NCBI GenBank assembly: GCA_035946625.1
Contig: DASYZE010000058.1
Location: 62,001 to 126,000 of the forward strand
Length of the DNA: 64,000 nt
Direction of reading: 5' to 3'
From: DASYXZ01 sp035946625
GTDB lineage: Bacteria > Acidobacteriota > Terriglobia > UBA7540
Under the pieces are notes generated by a model. It had not been told where the DNA came from, made no database searches, and was given only the letters and a program-made list of their open reading frames with translations. The translations under genes were made by a program, and so were the position numbers. Below are positions 25,613 to 33,103 of the stretch, piece by piece (the first letter of the stretch is position 1; every line of letters begins with the position of its first letter).

Positions 25613-27154
25613 ATGAAAAACGCCGACAACCCCTTCGCCCACCCGGCGCGCCACCCATGGATTCCGCGCGAAATGATCGAGGCTCCGTCCCTGAATCATC
25701 CCGCCGTTGCCGGGCCGATCGAGCCGCGCTACGCGCTTTTGATCAACCCTTTCTATCCGAAAGATCCAAACTCGAGTTTCGGAAAACACGTGCTTACGCC
25801 CACGCTGGCGTTGACCAGCTTTGCGGCGAATACGCCCGAACACTGGCGGGTCGTATACTGGGACGAAAACCTGCTGGACGGCCGCCCGCCTTGCCATCCT
25901 CTACCGGAGTTGGTGGGAATTACGGTGCACCTCACCTTTGCGCGCCGGGCCTTTGAGCTGGCCCAGTGGTATCGCTGCCGCGGAAGCAAGGTGGTGTTGG
26001 GTGGATTGCACGTGCTGTCGCGTCCGGAAGAGTGTGCGCCGCACGCGCACGCGTTGGCGCTGGGCGATGGGGTACAACTATGGCCGCGCATCGTTGCGGA
26101 TGTTGAGGCGGGCCGCTTACAGCCTCGCTACTCTGCGACTTACGAAAATGACTATCGAGAGGATCCGGCGCCGAGGCGCGCCCTTCTGCCGCGCAAGAGT
26201 TTCCTGACCACCAGCAGCCTGATCGCCACGCGCGGCTGCCACAACCGTTGCGGCTTTTGTTACCTCGCCACGGAAGGCTTGCGCATGCCGTACCGAATGC
26301 GCGATCCGGCGCAGATTGCGGCCGAGTTTGAGGCCGACGGCCAACCCTACGGCGTTTTTGTGGACAACAACCTCGGCTCGCGACCGGATTATCTCCGCCG
26401 GCTTTGTGCCGCGCTTCATCCACTCAATAAAATCTGGAGCGCCGCCGTTTCCATTGATGTTACCGACGACCCCAGGTTGATTCGCGCCATGGCGCTTGCA
26501 GGCTGCACCGGAGTGTTTGTGGGTCTCGAATCCCTCTCCGACCAGAACCTTGCCGCGGCGCACAAGAAAACGCCGAGGACAGCCGACTACGCCCGCCGGG
26601 TGCGCCTGCTGCACGACAACGGCATCCAGGTTAACAGTTCATTTGTGTTGGGCTTCGATCACGACCGAAAAGATGTTTTCGCGCGCACGGCCGAGTGGGT
26701 GGAGGCCAACCGGCTGGAGTGCGCCACGTTTCACATTCTCACTCCCTACCCGGCCACACCGCTTTTCAAACAGATGGAGGCGGAAGGACGCCTGCTGCAC
26801 CGCGATTGGTCGCTCTATGATACGGCGCACGCAGTTTTTCGCCCCCGGCACATGACGCCGGAAGAATTGGAACAGGGGTACGCGTGGATTTACCAGCGGC
26901 TCTTCTCGCGCGCGTCCATCTGGCGCCGCCGGCCGGAGGATTGGCGCGCCGTGGCGCCGTATTTGGCGATGTCGTACCTCTACAAACGTTCCAACCGTTT
27001 CTGGCATTTATTGATCAAGCACGATCTGGTGCACACGGTGTGGAGTCCGTTGGTGAAGTTGACATGCCGCCGGCACCTGAGATTTCGCCAGCGGTTGGGA
27101 CAGCGCGCTGCCCGGGGTGTGACAACAGGTCATGTCGTGAGCGCGGGAGTTTGA
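25613..27154 (+). CDS. B12-binding-domain-like radical SAM protein
   Basis: A 513-residue protein. Residues about 35-190 resemble the Rossmann cobalamin-binding domain of class B radical SAM enzymes (ALLINPFYP, LVGITVHLTFARRAFELA, VVLGGLHV), but without an obvious DxHxxG motif. The radical SAM core has the [4Fe-4S] motif CxxxCxxC at Cys209, Cys213 and Cys216 (RGCHNRCGFCYLA) and continues to about residue 440. The C-terminal helical end is typical of the family. The substrate is unknown. A seven-iron ferredoxin gene lies convergent 236 bases away and could donate electrons (inference). Confidence 0.85.
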   Translation: MKNADNPFAHPARHPWIPREMIEAPSLNHPAVAGPIEPRYALLINPFYPKDPNSSFGKHVLTPTLALTSFAANTPEHWRVVYWDENLLDGRPPCHPLPELVGITVHLTFARRAFELAQWYRCRGSKVVLGGLHVLSRPEECAPHAHALALGDGVQLWPRIVADVEAGRLQPRYSATYENDYREDPAPRRALLPRKSFLTTSSLIATRGCHNRCGFCYLATEGLRMPYRMRDPAQIAAEFEADGQPYGVFVDNNLGSRPDYLRRLCAALHPLNKIWSAAVSIDVTDDPRLIRAMALAGCTGVFVGLESLSDQNLAAAHKKTPRTADYARRVRLLHDNGIQVNSSFVLGFDHDRKDVFARTAEWVEANRLECATFHILTPYPATPLFKQMEAEGRLLHRDWSLYDTAHAVFRPRHMTPEELEQGYAWIYQRLFSRASIWRRRPEDWRAVAPYLAMSYLYKRSNRFWHLLIKHDLVHTVWSPLVKLTCRRHLRFRQRLGQRAARGVTTGHVVSAGV

Positions 27155-27390
27155 GGACCACCCATGGAAGTGGTTAACTTTCCGGGATCGCAGGCCTCTT
27201 CTTCGAAGATTAGGGTGTGGGCTACATAAGTAGCCCGATTGGAATATAAGGCTGACATCGGAAGTTGAGCCAAGATTGAGCCTGGGTGTGAGGGAGAAAA
27301 ATCGGCCAGAATCCTTTCCCGCTATGGGCAATTAGTACGCGCGACCAACAGTTCGCGGCGTGAGTTCTGCCCGTCGACATGGGACGCCTG

Positions 27391-27651
27391 CTACTTCTTG
27401 TAGTACTCCGCATTGACGGGCGTGAAGCTCGCCCACTTTTCCGGAAGGTCATCCAGCGGGAAAATTGCCGACACCGGGCAGACGGGGACACACGCCCCGC
27501 AGTCGATACACTCGACGGGATCGATGTAGAGTTGAGGCACGTCGGCGAAATTCGCTTCATCCTTGCGAGGGTGGATGCAGTCCACAGGGCAGACATCGAC
27601 GCATGCAGTGTCTTTAGTGCCGATGCACGGTTCCGCGATGATATAGGCCAT
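27391..27651 (-). CDS. seven-iron ferredoxin ([3Fe-4S][4Fe-4S])
   Basis: An 86-residue electron carrier. The first cluster motif is CIGTKDTACVDVCPVDC (spacing of a 3Fe or easily lost 4Fe site, as in FdxA), and the second is CIDCGACVPVCP, a standard 4Fe-4S motif. The protein starts MAYIIAEPCIG, as usual for the FdxA type. AAGGAG lies 10 bases before the start. It is a single gene. Confidence 0.92.
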   Translation of the reverse strand: MAYIIAEPCIGTKDTACVDVCPVDCIHPRKDEANFADVPQLYIDPVECIDCGACVPVCPVSAIFPLDDLPEKWASFTPVNAEYYKK

Positions 27652-28004
27652 TGTTCATTTCTCCTTTGAGCTTGCAGACGCCGGGTCCGCGTATCACCCG
27701 ACTTCAAAACTGGCGACTCCTCACCCGCCCGCAGGCAAGATGGCGCCGGGGACATGAACCTCGGTAAAGAAGTATTCTATATCGAATATTCCTCATCGAG
27801 TGCAAGGTTTTTTTAAAATGTGGAGTCGAAATTCTTTCGAAGGGTCTTGTGAGCGTGCGTAACCTTCCTCTTCCCCGGTGACCAGCGCCGCGCTCTCTTT
27901 AAGATTCCATGTCAGATTTCAGCATGCTGCCAGCGGTCCCTTGGGGGAAGACACAGTTGTCCCTCGTCGCCCTGAAAGTTGCCGTTCAGGTTAATCTGGG
28001 ATGT
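27652..28004. promoter_or_regulatory. gene-free stretch with a TATTC/GAATA palindrome
   Basis: In this 353-base gap the only notable element is the palindrome TATTC-TATATC-GAATA at 27773-27788, upstream of the ferredoxin gene, in an AT-rich patch. It may be an operator or contain the ferredoxin promoter. No gene is seen. Confidence 0.3.
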
Positions 28005-28355
28005 TTAGTTCCGGGATCGCAGTTCCTGGCAAGTGAGGCAGTATCGGGCCCAGGGGAGTGCCTTCAGACGAATGGAAGAAATTTCCTCGCCGCACCCTTC
28101 GCAAAGACCATAGGTCCCCTCGGCAATTTGCTTGAGAGACCTTTCAATGTCCTTCAGCATTCGAGATCGAAGATCCAAAGTAACCGCCGTGACATCCTGC
28201 ATTGCGGACTTCACCGCAAATTCATCTACATCCGGAGTTTGGATGCTGGTTGCCAGGGCATCAGGTTCTCTCCTCACCGATGCAAGAAGCTCGTTGCGCT
28301 TCTTCACCAGGAGGGCCCTGAAAGTGCCCTTTCGTGTTTTGGTTGCTGCGGCCAT
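28005..28355 (-). CDS. DksA/TraR-type zinc finger protein
   Basis: A 116-residue protein with an N-terminal helical part and a C-terminal C4 zinc finger: CEGCGEEI at about residues 83-90 and CLTC near 104-107, with IxxxRLKALPWARYC between, as in the DksA/TraR family. Such proteins bind the RNA polymerase secondary channel. The coiled-coil tip lacks the clear DxxDxA motif of true DksA (the segment reads PDVDEFAVKSAMQD), so it may be a paralogue with altered effect. AAGGATGG lies upstream of the start. Confidence 0.85.
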   Translation of the reverse strand: MAAATKTRKGTFRALLVKKRNELLASVRREPDALATSIQTPDVDEFAVKSAMQDVTAVTLDLRSRMLKDIERSLKQIAEGTYGLCEGCGEEISSIRLKALPWARYCLTCQELRSRN

Positions 28356-28574
28356 TAAAAACCATCCTTATGTTGTTTCGGGGAACATCCGACTTTCCCC
28401 GTTATACTCGCCCCAATCAGATGGTTTTGGAGGGGTGAAGGTTGCATATATTTGAAGTTTTTTTCATTTTAAGACATCCTTTATTTTGTTGTGTTTGCAA
28501 GGATCATTTTGCAGCCATGATAGAATTAATATGGTGGCGGGGTTTGCCACCAAATAGCGGGGAGGATCACAAAG

Positions 28575-29333
28575 TTGAGTGGAAGAAAGGACATGTTGGC
28601 GCGGATTCGCAAAGCGCTAGGGCACGAGGCCTCTGCAAGCTCGATTCTAACCGAGCCTGCGCCTCTCCTGTCCAGGCTTGAGGGCGTCATGGCTGCCATC
28701 ACGCCTGAAGACTGCGTCCCAAAGTTCGAAGCAGAATTCGGAAAGGTTGCGGGTTCGGCTCAACGGGCATCAACGGTCTCGGAATTAGAGGTAATCCTTC
28801 GAACGATTCTCGATGGCTCACTCGCGGCGGAAGTGGTCCTTACTCGCAATCCGCTGCTTGGGCAAATCGGGCTTGCCGAGAAACTCCGAGCTTGGGGAAA
28901 ATCAGCAATTCAGTGGACGGCTGCATTGGCCGACGCGCCACATGCCGCCAGCGAGAAGGGGTTTCGCGCCCGCTGCTTTTCGGCTGGAGTTGGAATCAGC
29001 GGAGTTGATTTCGCCCTTGCGGAAACCGGAAGCCTGGTGCTGAGCAGTCAAACCGAAGGATGCCAGCTTGCCTCACTCGCGCCGCCGATCCATGTTGCAC
29101 TGTATCGCCGCTCACAAGTATTAGGCTCGCTCGATGAGATACTGGACCGGGTGCCACTGGGGACAAACCCAGGCGCGACTGCGGCGGGACGCTCCACTGT
29201 GTTTATCACCGGCCCCAGCCGCACCGCCGACATTGAGCAAATCCTGATTCGTGGCGTGCATGGGCCTCGGGAGGTATACGCCATCCTGGTGGAAGATTCC
29301 TGCCTGGGCGAACTGGACTCAACCCAAACTTGA
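28575..29333 (+). CDS. LUD-domain protein (LutC/YkgG-like)
   Basis: A 252-residue protein of the lactate utilisation (LUD) family. Characteristic parts are the N-terminal ML.RIRKALG helix, the GISGVDFALAETGSLVLSS segment and the C-terminal 'TVFITGPSRTADIEQILIRGVHGP' segment. In Lut operons LutC works with iron-sulfur proteins LutA/LutB in L-lactate oxidation; neither is seen here, so the partner set may be elsewhere. The TTG start at 28575 has GGAGG nine bases upstream; an ATG at 28593 is an alternative. Confidence 0.85.
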   Translation: MSGRKDMLARIRKALGHEASASSILTEPAPLLSRLEGVMAAITPEDCVPKFEAEFGKVAGSAQRASTVSELEVILRTILDGSLAAEVVLTRNPLLGQIGLAEKLRAWGKSAIQWTAALADAPHAASEKGFRARCFSAGVGISGVDFALAETGSLVLSSQTEGCQLASLAPPIHVALYRRSQVLGSLDEILDRVPLGTNPGATAAGRSTVFITGPSRTADIEQILIRGVHGPREVYAILVEDSCLGELDSTQT

Positions 29334-29415
29334 AACCTGGCCAGGAATGCCGGGAATTGCAGTCGCGAGAAGATTCGCAGGCCACAATAAATGCATTCGC
29401 AAAAGGGTGTCTGTG

Positions 29416-30477
29416 ATGAGTAACATGATGGAAGAAATCCTTCAGCAGCCGGCGGCTCTGGGGGGCGTACGAAAATTCTACGCCAGCCCGGGCGCAATCC
29501 CGGACAAAGCTCTGCGGAAACTTGTAGCGCACTGGCCTCCCACGGTGGTCTTCACGGGGATGGGCTCTTCATTGTTTGCGGCCTATCCGGCTCAGGCATT
29601 TCTCACTTCGCTCGGCATTCGCACTTTGGTGTGGGAGACGGCTGAACTTCTTCATCATCACATGAAGACTTTGCATGGCGACACACTGCTGGTGGCCGTC
29701 TCCCAATCGGGGGAGACGGTGGAAATTGTTCGTCTGCTGGATCATCTCCCCGCGCGTATGGGCGTAGTAGGCGTGGCCAACGTGGAAGCCAGCACGCTGG
29801 CGCGGCGCGCAAGCCTCTCCCTGCCCATGATGGCGGGGCGCCAGACCTCGGTGAGCACCAAGACCTACACCTGCGCCGTGGCGGCGCTGATGTACCTTGC
29901 CTTTGTTATTGCGCGCCGATCGCACCGCCCACTCACCGAAACGATTCTGCGTGCCATGGAGGGGCAGGAAAGCATCCTGGACCGCCGCGACACTCTGACT
30001 CCGCCCACCCTGGAGTTCTTTGATGCCCCACCTTACGTAGCCCTGATGTCGCGCGGCGCCGATCTGGCCAGCGCTTATCAGGGAGCGTTGATGTTCAAGG
30101 AAGTCGCGCGCCTGCCGGCTGAGCCCATCAGCGCCGCGCAGTTCCGCCACGGGCCCATAGAGATTGTTCAGCCCGCTCACCGCTACATCGTCTTCGCGCG
30201 GCGGGGACTGCAAGCGCGCGGGGCGCGGACTGCGGAATTGGTTCTTGGCCTGGCGCGGGACATTCAATCGCACGGAGGCAAAGTGCTGCTGATTACTGAC
30301 CAGCCATTCGAAGTCGCCTCCAACACCAGGCTCATCAAGGTGGAACCCCTGCGAACGTGCATGGGGACGTTGGTGGACATCCTCTTCATCCAACTGCTGG
30401 TGCATGACCTTGCCAGGCGTGACGGCCGGGAGCCGGGAAGATTCTGGATAGCCGAAGGCGTGACGCGAACGGAATAG
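29416..30477 (+). CDS. double SIS-domain sugar-phosphate isomerase/deaminase-like protein
   Basis: A 353-residue protein with two SIS domains, equal in layout to the isomerase half of glucosamine-6-phosphate synthase without the glutaminase part. The sugar-phosphate site is visible in VVFTGMGSSLFAAYPA and AVSQSGETVE, then STKTYT; the second domain has SRGADLASAYQGALMFKEVARLPAEP and the FRHGPIE motif. Similar proteins act as amino-sugar isomerases, deaminases or deglycases. It may be linked with nagA encoded 11 kb away (inference only). The start at MSNMMEEIL was chosen from domain extent. Confidence 0.85.
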   Translation: MSNMMEEILQQPAALGGVRKFYASPGAIPDKALRKLVAHWPPTVVFTGMGSSLFAAYPAQAFLTSLGIRTLVWETAELLHHHMKTLHGDTLLVAVSQSGETVEIVRLLDHLPARMGVVGVANVEASTLARRASLSLPMMAGRQTSVSTKTYTCAVAALMYLAFVIARRSHRPLTETILRAMEGQESILDRRDTLTPPTLEFFDAPPYVALMSRGADLASAYQGALMFKEVARLPAEPISAAQFRHGPIEIVQPAHRYIVFARRGLQARGARTAELVLGLARDIQSHGGKVLLITDQPFEVASNTRLIKVEPLRTCMGTLVDILFIQLLVHDLARRDGREPGRFWIAEGVTRTE

Positions 30478-30723
30478 AGGGAGGCTGAAAATTTATAATC
30501 CCAATGGCCTTCGCCAGTCCGTGGGGCAAAAATGGGCAAAATGATACCCTCACAAAAATTGTGCTCCAAAAACCGACCTGCAAAACCTGTGCTTGCCTGG
30601 ACTTAGAATAAGCTGTGACGGGTGTGACCCGTGTTACTCTTGTGACGATTTCCGGCCCGGCCCACCCTGTGGGTACTTATAGATTAATATATCACATATA
30701 ATATTATCCCGCTCCGCTCTCCC

Positions 30724-30966
30724 TCACCCTTCTCCTCGCCCCCGCCCCAGTTTCCGCCCCGCCTCCTGCCCGATGGCATCAGGCCGCCCGCATTTTGCGC
30801 TCGCTCCCTGCACCTTCCCGATGAGGCGGACGCTGTGGCTCAAGCTGCCCCCCGTAGAAGAATAGGCGCCGGTCACGAGGAGCTTATAAGCTCCCGGCGC
30901 GCTGCCGGGGTTTCCGCCTCCGCCACCGGGCGGGCTGCCCGCAACGTGTACGCGCAACAATGGCAA
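30724..30966 (-). pseudogene. fragment of a secreted Ig-like-repeat protein
   Basis: On the minus strand, the frame reads a GGGGG/Pro linker followed by an 'APGAYKLLVTG' strand and 'GGSLSHSVRL', the pattern of bacterial Ig-like repeats whose intact versions read 'PAGTYTLTVTG ... LTHSVTLTLTV'. Neither the start nor a complete domain is present. It abuts an RHS fragment on the other strand at about 30945, so it is a rearrangement relic. Confidence 0.5.
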
Positions 30967-31015
30967 CGTGATGGGGTTTTATTACTCGTCGGCGCGGACC
31001 GCTCTCTCGGGACCG

Positions 31016-31102
31016 GTCATTCCCGCGCAAGCGGGAATCCAGCCTGTCGCCGTCGCCTTTGCAAAGGCTTGCGAAGTGGATTCCCGCTTGCGCGGGAATG
31101 AC
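31016..31102. repeat. 26-bp perfect inverted repeat, dRS3-like REP pair
   Basis: Arms 31016-31041 and 31077-31102 are exact reverse complements. Each contains ATTCCC-N8-GGGAAT, the format of the Neisseria dRS3 repeat and similar widespread palindromes. The element contributes an in-frame stop and splits an RHS reading frame. Confidence 0.85.
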
Positions 31103-31272
31103 CATGCATGGACGCGCCGGTGTGCCTCCAATGACACCACCACCCGTCGGCGCAACCGGCCCACTCGGCCACACTTACCTACGACGGGGCCAACCGGCTG
31201 ATCGGAGCCATCGCCACGGGGGCGAACCCGGCGAATTACAATTGGGCGTATAATTACGACCAGTGGGGCAAC

Positions 31273-32616
31273 ATGGCGTGCAGCGCCACTCCGGGGACGC
31301 AAGGGCTGGATACGTGCCCCAGCATCACTTACGATATCAGCTCGAACCGGATGACCGCCATCGGGAGCCAAATCGCCCACTACGATGCCAATGGGAACCT
31401 GGTGAATACGGGGACGGGAGTGGGGACGGTAGCCTACGCGTGGGATGCGGAAGGGCGGATGACGGCGGCGGGGGGCATGACGTATACTTTTCACGGGGAC
31501 GGCAGGCGGGTGAAGAAATCGAGCGGGACGCTCTACTGGTACGGGGCGGGCGGGTCGGTGCTGGCGGAAACGGATTCGAGCGGCAACACCACGAATGAAT
31601 ACATTTTCTTCGGGGGCAGGATGGCGCGCCGGGATAGCTCGGGCAACGTGTATTATTATTTTTCGGACCAGGTCGGCTCGTCGCGGACCATCACCAACGC
31701 CAGCGGCTCGCTCTGTTACGACGCCGATTTCTATCCCTTTGGAGGCGAGCGAACGCCTTACGTGAACACCTGCGCGCAGAATTACAAATTCGCCGGGATG
31801 GAGCGCGATCCCGAAACCGGGGACGACCATACGCAATTCAGGCAATATGCCTCGAACCTGGGCCGCTGGCTCTCGCCCGACCCGCTGGGCGGCGATATCA
31901 CCAATTCGTCGGGAGACGAACCTGGCGGTCCGCAGTCCCTCAACCGCTATGCCTATGTGATGAATAACCCGACCACGCTGACGGACCCGTCGGGACTGTG
32001 CACGCCCGGAACTCAAAACTGCTCGTCGATTGTTCACCTGCCTTCTTGTACCAACTTCAACTGTTCATCCCAGTACTACAATCACTCCGAGTATTATGGG
32101 TACACTGGAGGGCCACAAGCATCGTGCTACGTGGACGGCGTGGTTGCAAGCAGTTGCGGCTCTGCATTCGCGCTCTTCAGCAATGGATCGGCTGATATTT
32201 GCGTAAACGAAGATTGCACCGTGCGTGTTGACAATACAGGGGCCGTGTGGGAGAAGGCCGTATCACATTACGAGGGCGGCCCGCCCCCACAATGGACAAT
32301 TGCGTACCAAATTCCAATATTCAACCCTGGGGACCAGGTTTTTAACCAACTTTACACACTTCCGCCAGTTTATCCCACTGGCAAAAGTAAGGCGCGTCCC
32401 GTAGGCTTTGCGGGCTGCGTGGCCAGCGAGCTCATCAGTAATTTTTTTGGAGACGACGACCAGACGGGGGTCACCCTCGCGGTGCACATGGCTGCCCTCA
32501 TTTCGAAGCAAAGCGCTGGCGCCTACTTACCAGGGCCTGGTTGGCTCTACACAGGAGTTGCCGTGGTTTACGACGTCGCAATGATCGGAAAATCTTATGT
32601 TGCGTGTAGGCAGTAG
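31273..32616 (+). CDS. 5'-truncated RHS/YD-repeat protein with variable C-terminal tip (cassette 1)
   Basis: The frame is open from 31135 and YD-repeat similarity begins near 31171 (TYDGANRLIGA), so the true protein is beheaded; 31273 is just the first ATG. It codes for 447 residues: the end of the beta-cage repeats, the 'YFSDQVGSSR' and 'YPFGGER' segments, the RHS core end 'QSLNRYAYVMNNP' and DPSGL. After that comes a unique tip of about 205 residues (from CTPGTQNCSS) rich in Cys, Tyr and Ser, with no family I recognise. In polymorphic toxin systems this tip is the toxin. Expression is doubtful because the 5' part is missing. Confidence 0.75.
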   Translation: MACSATPGTQGLDTCPSITYDISSNRMTAIGSQIAHYDANGNLVNTGTGVGTVAYAWDAEGRMTAAGGMTYTFHGDGRRVKKSSGTLYWYGAGGSVLAETDSSGNTTNEYIFFGGRMARRDSSGNVYYYFSDQVGSSRTITNASGSLCYDADFYPFGGERTPYVNTCAQNYKFAGMERDPETGDDHTQFRQYASNLGRWLSPDPLGGDITNSSGDEPGGPQSLNRYAYVMNNPTTLTDPSGLCTPGTQNCSSIVHLPSCTNFNCSSQYYNHSEYYGYTGGPQASCYVDGVVASSCGSAFALFSNGSADICVNEDCTVRVDNTGAVWEKAVSHYEGGPPPQWTIAYQIPIFNPGDQVFNQLYTLPPVYPTGKSKARPVGFAGCVASELISNFFGDDDQTGVTLAVHMAALISKQSAGAYLPGPGWLYTGVAVVYDVAMIGKSYVACRQ

Positions 32617-32628
32617 TGAGATAGCGGA

Positions 32629-33009
32629 ATGCCCTTAATCTCAGAAGAAAGATTACTTCGGAGCAAAGGAGTATCGGTAATAGTACTTGGAGCCTGCCTC
32701 TTCGAGGTACTGGCCTCCGCCCGGGCAATTCACGAGCCAGCGACATCCCTCCGCGATGCGGTCCACATTTATGGATTGCTTTCCTCCAGTGTGATTTTCC
32801 TAGTACTGGCTTTCAGATGCAAAGCCAATTTGGAGCGCTTGCTTTTCGGATCAAACTCAAGCGCTCTGCTGCTGTGGACAGCACTCGCGGTCCAATCACA
32901 TCCGGCGCTGCGGCTTGTTTTTTCCCTTCGCTGCCTGATGCTCTTGATGTGGGCCATTTCCACAATCGTAGCAGCTACCATTTTCCTTTCCGGGGAGCGA
33001 AGCAAGTAG
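32629..33009 (+). CDS. small four-TM protein, candidate immunity protein of cassette 1
   Basis: A 126-residue protein with about four hydrophobic segments (near 14-31, 46-62, 78-89 and 97-118). It begins 12 bases after the RHS tip stop, the position of an immunity gene in RHS systems. No named family is recognised. The immunity role is inferred from position alone and from the same arrangement at two more cassettes downstream. Confidence 0.55.
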   Translation: MPLISEERLLRSKGVSVIVLGACLFEVLASARAIHEPATSLRDAVHIYGLLSSSVIFLVLAFRCKANLERLLFGSNSSALLLWTALAVQSHPALRLVFSLRCLMLLMWAISTIVAATIFLSGERSK

Positions 33010-33034
33010 CGCGGCCCCCGTGGCGGCGTCGTAG

Positions 33035-33061
33035 CGCAGACCGCCGCCTTTGCGGTCTGCG
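33035..33061 (+). terminator. hairpin after cassette 1
   Basis: CGCAGACCGC (33035-33044) and GCGGTCTGCG (33052-33061) form a 10-bp stem with a 7-base loop, 25 bases after the small membrane protein gene. There is no T tract. A decayed version is seen near 37806-37832. Confidence 0.55.
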
Positions 33062-33085
33062 GCTTGTGGCGTTGCAAAATGTCAG

Positions 33086-33095
33086 ATAATCCTAT
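33086..33095 (+). repeat. cassette boundary word ATAATCCTAT, copy 1
   Basis: This 10-mer follows candidate immunity gene 1. About 40 following bases resemble those after copy 3 (GCATT...ATTGGA...CTAC), suggesting a longer decayed repeat. Confidence 0.55.
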
Positions 33096-33103
33096 AAACA
33101 GCA

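Noticed and set aside
30982..32037. 351-codon minus-strand frame across the RHS remnant
   Set aside because: Its composition is Arg/Pro/His-rich and random-like, and the plus-strand RHS motifs explain the DNA.
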